From Diphasiastrum complanatum (lineage: Eukaryota; Streptophyta; Lycopodiopsida; Lycopodiales; Lycopodiaceae), in contig CM055096.1 of assembly GCA_029204225.1 (NCBI GenBank), positions 39,532,461-39,596,460 on the forward strand: 64,000 nucleotides of DNA, read 5' to 3'. The notes beneath the pieces were generated by a model. The model saw only the letters and a list, made by a program, of their open reading frames with translations. It had not been told where the DNA came from and did not search any database. A program made the position numbers and the translations under genes. Shown piece by piece: positions 22,258 through 33,461 of this stretch (within the stretch, counting starts at the first letter, position 1; the number at the start of each line of letters is the position of its first letter).

Positions 22258-23340
22258 GTGAGGGATGCTGATATCTGCCTAATACACCTAGAAAGTCCAG
22301 AAGACCCGACATACATCAAAGTAAGGGCCTCGTTGACCAAAGACGATAGAGATAAATACGAACGGTTGTGCAAGAAGTATCAACACATGTTTACTTCGGA
22401 CTATGGGGATCTGAGAGGCATTCCCCCGGATCTAGTAAAACACAACATACCACTGAAGGAGGGGACCAAGCCAGTATGCCAGAAACAACGACGCTTACCC
22501 TACCACTTGAAGGAAATGGTCTATAAAGAGTTAGAATAGCTTAGGCAGGCAGGGCTAATATTTCATGTTGAAAACACCGAGTGGTGCTCTCCAATTGTAC
22601 CACGAATGAAGAAGAATATGTGTAGACTACAAGCACTTGAACAAACAAACTAGGAAGGATTACTATCCACTACCATTTATAGACCAAGTACTAGAAGAGA
22701 TGGCGGGGAGGGAACAATATTCATTCATGGATTGCTTCATCGGCTATAACCAGATAGCCATAGCATAGGAAGACAAATTAAAAACCACCTTCACTACCAC
22801 ATTCAGAGTATTTGCATACCACGTCATGCCGTTTGGGCTTACCAATGCGCCAGGGACCTATCAACGATTCATGAATGAACAATTCCAAGACATCTTAGAT
22901 GAGAACCTCAAAATCTTCATAGATGACCTCTGCGGGGCATCTACAATCACTGATCACCTCGCCATACTCAAAAAATGCTTCCAAAAGTGCGCAGCCACCT
23001 GCATCGCCTTGTACGCCAACAAGTGTCTGTTTGGGATACCATATGGAGTGTTGTTAGGCCATTGATCAGTAAATACGGCATGGCCACCGATCCCGAATTG
23101 ATTGCCATGATATTAGCTATGATGGCCCCTACCACCGTGAGTCAACTTCAAACCTTCCTAGGTTCAACTGGTTATTACAAAAGATACGTGATGGCCTACG
23201 CCTCCCACACATACCCCATGACGGGCTTATTGAAAAATGAAACCAAGTGGCCATGGGACGAAGAGTGCGAGAAGTCCTTCTAAGGATTAAAAACGGCCCT
23301 AGCTGATGCCCCAATTTTGAAACCACCGATGTACGATAGA
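22258..23340 (+). pseudogene. Gypsy reverse transcriptase
   Basis: Conserved blocks in order: DYGDLRGIPPDLVKHNIPL, a TEWCSPIV segment, [59 protein letters not shown] (the catalytic D-D pair is kept) and LQTFLGSTGYYKRYV in the connection region. Stops and frame changes occur near 22538, 22768 and 23065. The sequence stops resembling pol after about 23330 (PWDEECEKSF then a short tail), and a different coiled-coil frame begins. RNase H and integrase are absent. Confidence 0.88.
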
Positions 23341-23341
23341 G

Positions 23342-24334
23342 AAACAAAGCGCAGAAGGGTCACAACCAGCTAGCAACCAACGTGCAGTGGAGCAACACAA
23401 GAAATTGGCAAGATTCATGCTAGAAGAACGACAACGGACAAACACAGAAAAACAGAGATTGAAAGAAAAACTCAGAAGGCAGAAACATGCTACTATTTGA
23501 GCCACCAATGACTTCAACAGTGCCCAGTGGGACTGAGATATATGGAAGCAGAAAAACACCGAACTCAAGGACATGAGCGATCGGAGGAAAGTAAGACATG
23601 ACGAAGAATTCAAGGGACAAGAAAAGATCATTGCCAATTTAAAAATTGAATTGGCCGCCACGAAAACCACCACAACCATGATAGCCCGACAGTTGCATGA
23701 GTGCCAACAGAAGGGAAAAGAAAAAAGGCAATCTAGCATCACCAGTTCACGGAACTCACTACCAGCCTTCCCCATGCAGGAAAAGGAAATTCTCTCTGAC
23801 GCCAAATTCTTTAAGAATTTTGAAGCCTACATTTTATACTTGCCGCCAATGGAGTTTCCACTTCATGACCAACCCATTGAGTTGAGACCATCTACCAGCT
23901 CCCATCTATGGTTTAAGTGGCCACTCATCCTTGGCAGTTTTGAGGACTACAAGGATGCTTGTGAAAGCTTATGTAGATTCCCTATCACTGCCGCACACCA
24001 CAAAGATGAGCTTGTTCGGCTGGCTGGTCATTATGCCCGTTACCTACAAAAGTGGCTGCTTCAACCTTGGGGCCCTAAAACAAAACCGATAAAGATCTAC
24101 CTCACCAAATGGTGGTACAACCCAAATGAAGCGATGGAACCAGGAGCCAATCTAGCCCTATATTTGCGGATACGTGATCGGACTGCCAAAGAACACAAGA
24201 CACTAAATGAGATGTTTTACTTTCAATTCTTGGAGAGGGCTGACCCAGTATTGGTAGATGTGGCCGAGAATGACCCCCTTTACATAGGGGAGCTGAAACA
24301 TCGAAGGACTAAGCTATGTAAGGATGCACTATGA
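23342..24334 (+). pseudogene. Unrecognised coiled-coil protein with a Trp-rich C-terminal domain
   Basis: One reading frame from 23342 to 24334 is interrupted by two TGA codons (23498-23500 and 23534-23536). The longest intact part starts at ATG 23573 (253 residues). The first ~150 residues are charged and heptad-like (HKKLARFMLEERQRTN, EKLRRQKH, FKGQEKIIANLKIELAATKT), suggesting a coiled coil. The C-terminal ~170 residues look globular: FFKNFEAYILYLPPMEF, LWFKWPLILGSFEDYKDA, YLQKWLLQPWGP and LTKWWYNPNEAMEP. I do not recognise the family. It directly follows a gypsy reverse transcriptase remnant on the same strand, so it may be an accessory ORF of that element or an unrelated fragment fused by rearrangement. 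An A-run follows its stop. Confidence 0.5.
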
Positions 24335-24751
24335 AAAAAAAAAAACCGAGTTCACATTGCTCTAGTCGGTTGTAGACAGAGAATTTTTGGTAGATTATTT
24401 TTTCTTTAAATTCAAGCTAGGAACATCTCATTCAGATTGATGGTATTTACAAGAGAAAATCTAGTCTTCGATCTGTGAAACCTTTTTTGACAAGTAGTCA
24501 ATGAAGCTGCAACGCACATGCACACTACACTCACGCAATATTAGACACAACAACGGTAACCTGCATCCATGTTAAATCACTAAAAAATGCATTTGCATAT
24601 CCCTCCATGCCTCTGAGACGGACATGCCTTTGAATATGATGGGTGGGAGCATTTGCCACATAGGTCACGGGTGGGTTTGATGCAGGTATGAAGACACCAA
24701 CTTACTTGAAGATGTTGCAGTGAAGACCAACCACTTGCAGATGGATCCTGT
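24335..24751 (+). other. Noncoding spacer after the coiled-coil ORF
   Basis: An A-run at 24334-24344, then sequence with no recognisable motif. It ends where homology to the dispersed LTR repeat begins. Confidence 0.55.
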
Positions 24752-25905
24752 AGCGCAGGCATCCCAAAGGGAGCCGGGAACCACGACTTGGCTTCCCAGC
24801 CTTCAACTCTTGCCATCCAAACCCATTTGACATACAAGCAGCCAACTCGCCAACAATGATCAGACTTAACCAACTTGAAGTGGGTGACTTCCCTTCAAGC
24901 AAGCCGCCTGACGCACATCAAACTTAACCAACTCGAAGCTTCGTTACAAACGAGTAACATCCATTCCAAGCAAGCAGTCTGACTTACATCAGACTTAACC
25001 AATTGAAAGCTTCGTCACGAGCACTCGAAGCCAACCTGGCGCCAGGCCAGACTGGACAGCCATAAACAGGTAACTTCCACCCAAGCAAGCCATCCAACTC
25101 AGCCGACAGGTTAGAGCCCGTTCTCCAAGAGCTTAACTCATTCACGTTCATGCAAGGAACACTCAGAACCACAAGCCGCGACAGATATGGAAACAACCAG
25201 TTCCTGGACCAGATAAACCTGACAGCATACCGTTGGCGCCACGGACCGAATGGTCCCGACGGCATACCGTTGGCATCCCGGGATACGACCCTCAACTATG
25301 AGCCAACTTAAAAATTGTGAAGCGGCTTTACAACTGGCGCTTTTACCGAACATTGAAACCCAGAAGGTAATCAGAGTCAGTTTGAGAAAAATCCCACTTT
25401 ACTGATAAATTTGAGAAGGTTACATTTTAAGTGTGTGACCGACCCTAGTCTCCGGGTCGCTAGCATGCCAAGGCGAGAGCCATGACAACATTCCAGCAAG
25501 AGAGGCTAAGACTTGGTTGGAGCTCGCCTTGAGTCGCAACCCGCACTCCCCTATAGTATTGGTGGGATTCGGCACCCCCCCTCCTAAAAGCACTTTATCC
25601 AGGCTGGTAAAGCACATTTTCTCTCTCTCTCTAGAAAGTCATTTTCTCTCTCTAGATTTTATTGATCCCCAGACTTCCTTTAATCATGCCTAAATCGTGT
25701 GAGGTGATTGCACATCGATCTGAGCTCTCTGGACTTCACTAGAATCGATCAAAGATTTTCAGCCATAGGAACTTGGCGCCGGCTGGATTCTGGTCACAGC
25801 GGCGCCTGGAGCGGCGCCAGGAGCAGCAGGGGCACTGTTGGCGTCGGGGACAATGCTAGCGCCAATGGCGCCGGAAATAAAGCTTATAAAGGTAGCTTTA
25901 CAACA
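24752..25905 (-). repeat. Minus-orientation gypsy-type LTR, copy B
   Basis: The stretch 24752-25744 matches copy A (7972-9017), with a deletion of ~80 bp near 24880. The right edge reads GTAGCTTTACAACA, equivalent to LTR start TGTTGTAAAGCTAC. The last ~160 bp (25745-25905) differ from copy A. They carry a GGCGCC-rich patch (25788-25875) not found in copy A, so the two are subfamily variants or chimeras. Confidence 0.75.
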
Positions 25906-26335
25906 TCCACCCCACCTTTATAAAATCTGATGTCCTCATCAGATATCAGATTAAAGTAAAGGTGTCTCCCAATTAAAATAGATATACATTTAAGCTACTT
26001 GGCACAGTACTCAATTTACTGGCCACTTTTTATTAACATTGAAGCTGGCACACCACAAGTCGGAGGCTCAACTCTTTGTACTGAAAAATTACATAACTTG
26101 AAAATATCTCTTTGTCTGGGAAAAGCGTAGATTTTATATCGCTTATGTAAAACCCAAGAACCTTATTAACTGGTGACAGAGGCCTTTTTGTCAAATGTTC
26201 GCCCCTGTCGCTTCTGACTTTTTGACTTTGGAACTCCTTTGAGCTCCTGATTTGTCCTTGATGCACTTTGTGTTGAGCTCCCTGAGCTCCAGATTTGATC
26301 AGTTCCACACAGGTATCAAGGCTCCCTGAGCCAAA
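25906..26335 (-). other. Spacer with no recognised gene
   Basis: Sequence between the LTR copy and the copia gag remnant. The minus frame over 26033-26308 shows no family motif. I treat it as noncoding. Confidence 0.5.
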
Positions 26336-26919
26336 GGATTATTCTTTCCATTTTCAAGAGTTTATACTCTTGTCTTGATTCTTCAGAAATGAGCACACTT
26401 TGGAGTGCTTCCAAACTTATTTTGATTGATGGAGTCTCCTATGCATGACAATTCTCTATGGAGGTCTTTAACTCTTATTACATAAGCACATTCATCACTT
26501 CTCTGTACACTTTAAAAAATTTGGTTTCTTAGTGTTAGAAGTCTAGAAGTATCATTTGCCTCATAGATGGACTTGAGAGTATCCCAAGCATCTTTGGCAT
26601 TAGTACAAGCACCAATTTATCTTAAGATGTCATTTGAGACATTCATTTTAATATAATGTAGAGCCATCCTAGCTCTCTTTTTGTACTTTGGAATTTCTTG
26701 AGGAATTTGTGGTTCTTCTTCAATACCAAGTACAATATCCATCACAACTTGTAGAATTAAGACAGAATCCATCCTAACCTTCCAAATTGAGTAATTGGAG
26801 GTTGACAATCTTTCACTTGCTTCTAATAGAAAGGCACCCATTGAAGCCATAAAGAATGTTGGAAATAAAAAAAGATGGATGAAAAAATTGCTTATCTCCT
26901 TACTATAGGAACCAATCAA
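26336..26919 (-). pseudogene. Copia gag fragment
   Basis: Minus-strand gag with GAFLLEASERLSTSNYSIWK, then KYKKRARMALHYIKMNV at the N terminus (ATG near 26848). Degenerate matches to the gag centre and end follow down to 26336 (KSTYEANDTSRLL- and LYSLKMER-like segments). It is closest in appearance to the gag at 919-1467. Stops interrupt the centre. Protease and the rest of pol are missing. Confidence 0.85.
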
Positions 26920-27591
26920 AGGTAAAAAACCAAATCCTATGTAAGACTAAGCAAGAAACTATGAGATAAATCTCACTAGCTTGACAACCTCTCTAAAACA
27001 ATATTTGAATCATCAAAAAAGATGAAGTATGGCAAAAGTTATGGTTCTCTGAATTTCACTTGTGAAATACTCCAAAAATGTGAAATTGACTCAAACACAA
27101 CCTATTTGTATGAAACAATTTGCCTAGAATCTCTAAATTTTGCCTAGATCACATATAGATGAGATTGGTCAACTTTTGGCTGATTTTTGTGATCATTCAA
27201 GCAATAAATGACATGTACTCACAATTTGCCATAGGTCTAGGCGCCCTACCTACGACTATTCAAAAGCTTATAACTTTTGATTGGCTTATCCAACTGTCAT
27301 GATTCAGATTGCATCAAATTCTATACATTTCTAACTTTCTAGTGGGTTAAATTGCATGAAATTTGGATCTAAGGTGAGAGAGAACCACCAAACTGAAAAT
27401 GGACAAATTTCACACGTGCCTACACCTGAAATTCCGTACAGTACCTGACCTGAACCATTCAAAGTGGTTTGAAGCTCTAAATCACCAGAAAACTACAAAC
27501 TAGCTAGAAAGTATAATCTAGACAATTCCTAGTTTGAAATCTGATCAAATTTGCAAACTTTTTGATTAGATTTGCTTGTAGATATTAGGTA
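26920..27591 (-). other. Leader of the copia fragment, no gene
   Basis: Untranslated stretch between gag and the primer site. It resembles 1468-2153 in places, for example the TAGGCGCCCTACC segment near 27238 and CACACGTG near 27413. Confidence 0.6.
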
Positions 27592-27604
27592 GGCTCTGAT
27601 ACCA
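27592..27604 (-). other. Copia primer-binding site (initiator Met tRNA type)
   Basis: Minus strand TGGTATCAGAGCC directly next to the LTR edge at 27605. Confidence 0.9.
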
Positions 27605-28088
27605 TGTTGAATTCACACGTGTGGGATGCCCTACACATGTACTTTTGATCTCCTAAGCCCAATAATACCATAAAGATCAAACTCGCATTGACTGACAATA
27701 GGAAAGCTGATCATCCAAGAAATATTATTGTGTTACAAGCAAGATCTATCAACAAAACATGTAACTACATACGATAAATGCCTCAACTCGGCTAGAGAGA
27801 GAATATGAATGTACAAACTCGAGTAGAGAGAGAGAGCACAAAGAGCTTAGTCTCCAAATTTGCATTACACACAAAAATCATCATCTTCTCAATGAGAGTA
27901 CATCACATATATATAGGTCCATGGTCTCTTCTCCTACTTTGAGTTGAATTGGAGTTATGAATCCACCTCTCAAGCTATCTAGACTTATTCAAGCCACCTC
28001 AATACAACAATCACCCTGGTGCATTTATTCATAGGAAAAAGTAGTAGGTACATTGATGAAAAATATATATACACCCCGAAGAGGAAGT
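27605..28088 (-). repeat. 5' LTR of a copia fragment (outer edge approximate)
   Basis: Starts TGTTGAATTCACACG. Homologous to 47368-47547 in the same orientation and to 60896-61281 in the opposite orientation. It contains CTCG.GTAGAGAGAG patches at 27786 and 27819, and a minus-strand ATATATATA promoter-like run near 27907. The outer edge is lost in the junction with the LINE around 28090. Confidence 0.75.
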
Positions 28089-28177
28089 TTAAACAAAAGT
28101 AGGCTCAAACAAGAGTGAAACTTGCAGTAAAGCTAAGATTAATCCAAATCCTGGCATTAAAAATAATAGTGCATAAA

Positions 28178-31135
28178 CTATGATGATGTCCGTGGGAGTC
28201 TGCCAACTGACTGCAGTAGATCTGAAAAGTAAAGAGGTGGTGAGTCGGCTAATGAAGGGAGATGAGATGTAGCAGACCCAACCGCTACTGCCCGTTGCAG
28301 AATAGATAGGGCCTGAGCACGTTGCAGGGCAATGGAAACACATTGTTTGAAGGAAGCCACGAGAGTAGAAACAGGAATACCTTGACGCTCTGCCGCCTGA
28401 TGAGAACACATGCGAAGAAAGTCCTCAAAGCGTCGATGCAAGGTGCCATAAGTCTCAATAGCCAAAGGAAGAAAAGCATTAGTGGGGTGCCTGTCGGAGT
28501 AGTTTTTTTCCTTCTCTTGTGCTGCGACACCTGCCGCTTCTCCTGGTGTGAAGGCAGAGCAAGGCAATAGGTCACCATGCATGGGATCAACAACAACAAC
28601 ATCTGCCAAAGTACGAAGCCCATCCCGAGAGAGGACAATGTCAACACGCTTGCAGGAAGAGTGGGACGCGGAAGAAGGAAGGACATGAGACTGTTCTCTG
28701 AGGACATGAAATCCTCCATCTCTGGCTATAGCGGCCACTACATCTCTGACAACATCATGCATAGCTGTGCACTCACTCCTAGAAGGACAACGGAGGAGGT
28801 GGATCGCAAGAGCATCAATAGGGTGACCACAAACACACTTTGAGGGACCCAAAACTGAAGGATGAGGAAGCCCCAAGCGAAGACGAAGAGCAATGGTGCA
28901 AATGGCCAAAGACAACCGAAAGGAAGGGATAACAGGCCGAGTTGACTGCCAAGACCCGACACCAGGACCCGCACAAGAAAGAAGCCGAGCTCGATGCAAT
29001 GCCGAAGGAGCCTCAGAGAGCATGCTTGAAAGGGTATGCTTGTGCATGCGCTCCAAGAGGGTCTCTTGCAGGTGATCTGAGCTGAAAGTGAGGAGTTGCT
29101 CAAAAGGAGGAAGACAAGCCTAAGCAGAGAGGGGGAGGAGCTCTCGCACAACGATGAGGAGGTGCTGGAAAGGCAGAGAACCGCTATCCACATGAGTAAT
29201 CAATCCGCCAAGAGAGGGCGAAAGCTAGAAAGGAACCGAGAAGACAAAGCAGGGCCGACAAGAGCCCAGCTCCCAAGAAAAGCTGTAGGTGCAGAAGAAA
29301 CCGTAGAGAGAAGACCCACACCTCCATAAGAAATGGGTAACCGAGTTTGGTTCTGAGCTAAAAGGGTCTCCACACCATCCAAAGAACCAGGGCCCAAAAG
29401 GCGGCCAAAAACATCCATAAGAGAGCTATCAAAGGAAGAGAGGATATGCAAAAAGTCCAAAGTAGGGGGGAAAGTCCGTAGCAGATAAGAAGGACGCTGG
29501 ATAAAGCAAGATGTCAAGATGCCAAACGCGACCTGAGTGTCACCCAACCGGGGAAGCAGATCTGAATGAGCAACATCCTCCTGGAGAGCCTCACCAAGAA
29601 AAGCAGAGTTGAAGGAAGCAGATCCAAAAGGAACACTCAGAACTTGAATGCCATCCGAAGGAGCGAGTAAACCTTGAGGAGGAACAAAGTTTGGGGGAAG
29701 ACCTGCCGGAGACCATACTGAACACTTGCGAGGTTGAATAGACAAACCAAGAGAAGCTAGCTGCTCAAAAAAATGATGAAATGCGAGAAGCACCGTAGGA
29801 GAAGGACAACAATATGAGTGTCATAAGCAATCAAAGGAAATAAGCAGGAGGGAAAGGCCTCTACAGAAGCTCAAAGTGCACGGAAATGAGCCAGAGCGAA
29901 AAGAGGACCAGCCAAAGGATCACCTTGACGAGTACCTACTGCAGACTGGATAGTGGAAAGATCCCCAGAGCGCACATGGTGACTGTAAAAGAGAGGAGTC
30001 TCAGTAGCATAGAACAACCACACAAATGGGATAAGCTGAGCCAACTCACCACCAGCCGTGCACAACTCCTGAAAGATCGCAGCTCTAGAAATAGAGTTTA
30101 AAGCATTGGAAACATCCACTTGGAGAACAACCCAGTCAGGATGGAGATCAAGGGTGGCACGCAAACCATGAATGACAGCCTCACAATCGCCAGGAGTAGA
30201 GATGCCAAACTGATGAGGGGAGAGAAAAGAGGCAAAAATATGTTGAAACTGAAAACAGATAGAGCGACTAACAAGACAGAGGAGGACTTCACCAATAGTG
30301 ATGGGACGGATGCCACCCGAGGCTTTAGACATGGCGATCAAACGAGATGTAGACAAAAGACAAGCGATAGAAGAAGGAATGTGACCAGAGGCGATAAAAG
30401 AGCAGACCTGAAAGAGTTGAACAAAGCCACTAGCAGAGTCCTCAGGTGGAAAGCAATCACGAAGGTGTTCGTAGATCAAACCGGAGGGACCACCAACAAC
30501 AAGACGAGGACTATGATGGAAGGCACAAGAGAAAGAATCACGATCAAGCACCAAGTCAACATCAGACACAAAGTCCTCCACAAACAAGGGAAGAATGCCT
30601 TCAAAAGCAAGATGTAGAGCTTGGAGAGCAGCAACAGTATCAGCAGAAGAGGGAGCGGGTGTGAGAGGAGCTAAAGCTCGAGCTGCACGAGAATACTCAC
30701 CAACTTGCCCAAGATGTAGGGTGCGACGAAGGTGACGGTGGAGAGGTGGGGCGCCTTGAGGATGAGAGTCCTGCGAGTTGCAAGCAGCATGTGCCTAACA
30801 TCGTGCAAAGTGTTCATCATGAAGCGTTTCCCAGTCTCCTGATAGAAAGCGACGAAGGCGATCACGAGTTTTTCTATGACCAGCATCCCCACCCTTCGGA
30901 GGAAGCACTAGACACCAAAGGGGAAAGAAGAAATAGATGCCAAGCCGCAATGTTGAAGGGGTCAATAGCCAAGTGATCAAGGTGCATAGCAACTTGAGTT
31001 TCACGACGGAGTGCGAGGGGAATATGAAAGTAGAGCCTTGGACAAGGGAAGCCCAAGTGAAAAGCTCTGAGGACATCAAGGGAAGAAATCCAAGACCAAG
31101 GATTTTCCATACAAACTCTTTCAAATATGCCATAT
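28178..31135 (-). pseudogene. Non-LTR retrotransposon (LINE) of the restriction-like endonuclease type
   Basis: Read from 31135 downwards. The N-terminal region (31135-30600) includes LPPKGGDAGHRKTRDRLRRF and a Pro/Ala linker in shifting frames. Reverse transcriptase spans 30587-29200: VGGPSGLIYEHLRDCF, KASGGIRPITIGEVLLCLV, FGISTPGDCEAVIHGL, WVVLQVDVSNALNSISR and VGTRQGDPLAGPLFALAH. The catalytic box, usually A-D-D, reads A-Y-D (IAYDTHIV near 29810-29830). A TGA ends the frame at 29871-29873, a frameshift lies near 29793, and stops fall near 29200 and 29105. The C-terminal domain (28178-29100) carries a Cys-His cluster and an endonuclease-like segment. There is no LTR and no obvious poly(A) tail at the left end. 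Such elements insert by target-primed reverse transcription. This copy is inactive. Confidence 0.87.
28562..28843 (-). other. Cys-His cluster and restriction-like endonuclease segment of the LINE
   Basis: CVCGHPIDALAIHLLRC (28787-28837) matches the C-x-C...H-x3-C cluster that precedes the endonuclease in R2-like elements. About 45 residues on, KRVDIVL then TLADVVVVDP (near 28600-28645) fit the two acidic residues of a PD-(D/E)xK nuclease core. AAQEKEKNY supplies a candidate lysine. This nuclease class nicks target DNA to prime reverse transcription. Motif-level assignment only. Confidence 0.65.
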
Positions 31136-31139
31136 GAAG

Positions 31140-31339
31140 TGTCCTAACATGGCCATGGGAATTTAAAAAACATCACCCGATTTATTTCATTAGTAGGCAG
31201 TTGATTTTTATAGAGATGAACTAAACCACCACTGAATGAGAAGCAATAGTGATGGTATATAGCATGAAGAAATTCTGTCATCACCCCCTAGCCAATCCCT
31301 TCATCTTCTTTGTCAATCACCAAACCCTATTGTGTTTGG
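31140..31339 (+). other. Short spacer, nothing recognised
   Basis: Noncoding sequence between the LINE 5' end and a gypsy remnant. Confidence 0.5.
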
Positions 31340-31955
31340 TAAATGGACCATGCACCACATGATGGATCACTAGGTGGTTGTTGCTTCTCCAAGAGTTTGA
31401 AGTTAAACTTATCATTCACAAGGGCAAGCAACACTATGTAGCCGATCACTTCTCATGGATATACAACATCCCTGAGAGTAGAGAGATAGATGAGACACTC
31501 CTTGATGCCACATTATTCTGCATCGATGTCATTCCATAATTGACAGCTAACATCATTGGATATCTTATGTCATGACATCCTCCCTTAGAGATGACAAACT
31601 CAGAACGATGCAAGTTGATCATAAGATCTTTTCCGTATATGTTAATAGCTAGACAATTGCATTGTAGATGTAATGATGGAATCATATGATGATGCGTCCT
31701 ATCACACGAGTAATTAGTGTAACCCACAAAAGAATAGGCGGAGGGCACTTTGCTGTTGAAGCTACAAACAAAAAATGCTACAACATGGGTGTGGTGGCTC
31801 ACAATGTCCTGGGACATTTATCATCAGGTTAAGAGGTGTGACATGTGTTAATGGTTTAATAGAATCAATGATCGAGATAATATGTCGTTACGACCCATCT
31901 TAGTTGAGATGCCATTTGAAAAATGGGACATTGACTATGTCGACCCTATACACTA
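31340..31955 (+). pseudogene. Gypsy RNase H end and integrase zinc-finger remnant
   Basis: Near 31350-31540 the plus strand encodes TRWLLLLQEFEVKLIIHKGK and QHYVADHFSW, which is the end of gypsy RNase H and closely resembles 58250-58345. Near 31730-31950 it encodes GGHFAVEATNKK, a degraded Cys pair (RCDMC) and FEKWDIDYVDPI, the start of integrase. The part between is frame-broken, and no long ORF remains. Confidence 0.75.
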
Positions 31956-31957
31956 AG

Positions 31958-33064
31958 CTACGCTATAGCTTTTACTTTTTGAAGTTCAGTCATAATTTCT
32001 TTCAAGAATTCTATATGACCATGTTTTACTCCAAAAACACATTTTTTTTCAGAATTTAAAACTATGACAAATGTTCCACATTTTACAAAACATTTTCTAG
32101 CTGGGATTACATGAGATTCAACACAATGAAAAACACTAAAATCATCTAAGATAATTTTTATGAAATCCCTTAGATATTCGCTAGAAGGTTGTGTAATCAC
32201 TTTTTGAAATGTAACTGAAGCATTACATAATCCAAATGGCATAATTCTATAAGCTTATACTCCCCAATATGTAGTAAAATTTGTTTTTGGTTGATCTTTC
32301 TCATCTATAAATACTTGATTATAACCGCTAGATCCATCCATAAAAGAGCACAATTGATGTCCACCAATTGCATCTAAAACACTAGCAATAAATGGTAGTG
32401 AAAAATAATCTTTCTTTGTAGATGCATTAGTTCTTCTATATCAACACATATTCTTAAGTTCCTATTCTTTTTAGGTATAATAACTATAGGTGATACTCAC
32501 TCACTAGTGGGTACTTCATATATGGAGCCCACATCTAGTAGTTTTGTATTTCTTCTTTTACTAATAATGAGTATTTTGGGTTAAGTCTATGAGGTCATTT
32601 CCTTATAGGTTGTCTCCCTCTTAGTAATTCTATTTTTGGTGACACATGCCTGGTGGTATTCCTTTTATGTCTTTATAATTCCAAGCAAATATATCATTGT
32701 ATTCATTTAATAGTTCTTGTAACTAAGTTCTAATATTATAGGACAATTGTGCACCAATGGAAATAGATTTTTTTTTCTCTTTCCTTTCCTAAGTTGACTT
32801 TCATAGTAACTGGGGTCATGAGTATTGTCCTTCTAGAGGATCCATTGGATATTTGATATATTTTCCAATGTGGGTAGGTCTTGTAGCTATTTCTACATCC
32901 TCTACTATATATTTTTGAAAAAATGGTGGATATTGGAAACAAAATATTTCTTTATCTTGTTCATTTTTTTGTTTAAGTCTCCTTACTCGGCCTTCTACAT
33001 CTAGTTCATTACATAATACCATGTTACATTGTACATCAATGGTGTAATTTGTGCTAGAGACCAA
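31958..33064 (-). pseudogene. Gypsy reverse transcriptase remnant
   Basis: Minus strand. From 33064 a connector segment (NMVLCNELDVEGRVRRLKQK) leads to degraded reverse transcriptase: KKDYFSLPF, SFMDGSSGYNQVFIDEKDQ, IMPFGLCNASVTFQK and IKIILDDFSVF, where the catalytic D-D pair is kept. Stops occur throughout 32240-32800. It abuts the oppositely oriented fragment at 31340-31955. Confidence 0.82.
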
Positions 33065-33099
33065 CCAGTCGATTAGTATGAAGTTTTTTTAATATGTGC

Positions 33100-33461
33100 T
33101 ATTCAAGTTGTGGATGTTCTTGTAATAAATCTAAATGGTTGTGAATTCTCAGCAATTCTTAACTCAGTAAATTTAGATCATGATCAAGCAGTGAAAGAAC
33201 AGAACATAAACGAATTTAGGGATGTTTTTCCATCTGAATTACCTAATGGTTTACCACCATCTAGGTCAGTAGACCACATAATTGAGCTAATTCCAGGAAG
33301 TCAACCTGTCTCTAGACAACCTTATAGGTTCTCTCAGAAAGAGGAGACAAAGATTTCAAATCGAATAGAAAACTATTTGAGAATGGGACATATACAACCT
33401 AGTAAATCACCATGGGGCTCTCTTGTTCTTCTTAAAGTGAAGAAAGATGGAGGTTTCCGTA
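33100..33461 (+). pseudogene. Gypsy reverse transcriptase, N-terminal part, split by an insertion
   Basis: Encodes INEFRDVFPSELPNGLPPSR, VDHIIELIPGSQPVSRQPYR and GHIQPSKSPWGSLVLLKVKK, then stops resembling reverse transcriptase exactly after KKDGGFR at 33461. The next residues of the domain ([14 protein letters not shown]) are found at 36874 onward in the same register. The original domain was therefore continuous and was split by the sequence 33462-36868. Confidence 0.9.

Noticed and set aside
30120-30617. 165-codon plus-strand frame rich in Lys, Arg and Glu
   Set aside because: Antisense of the LINE reverse transcriptase, whose minus-strand frame has conserved blocks.
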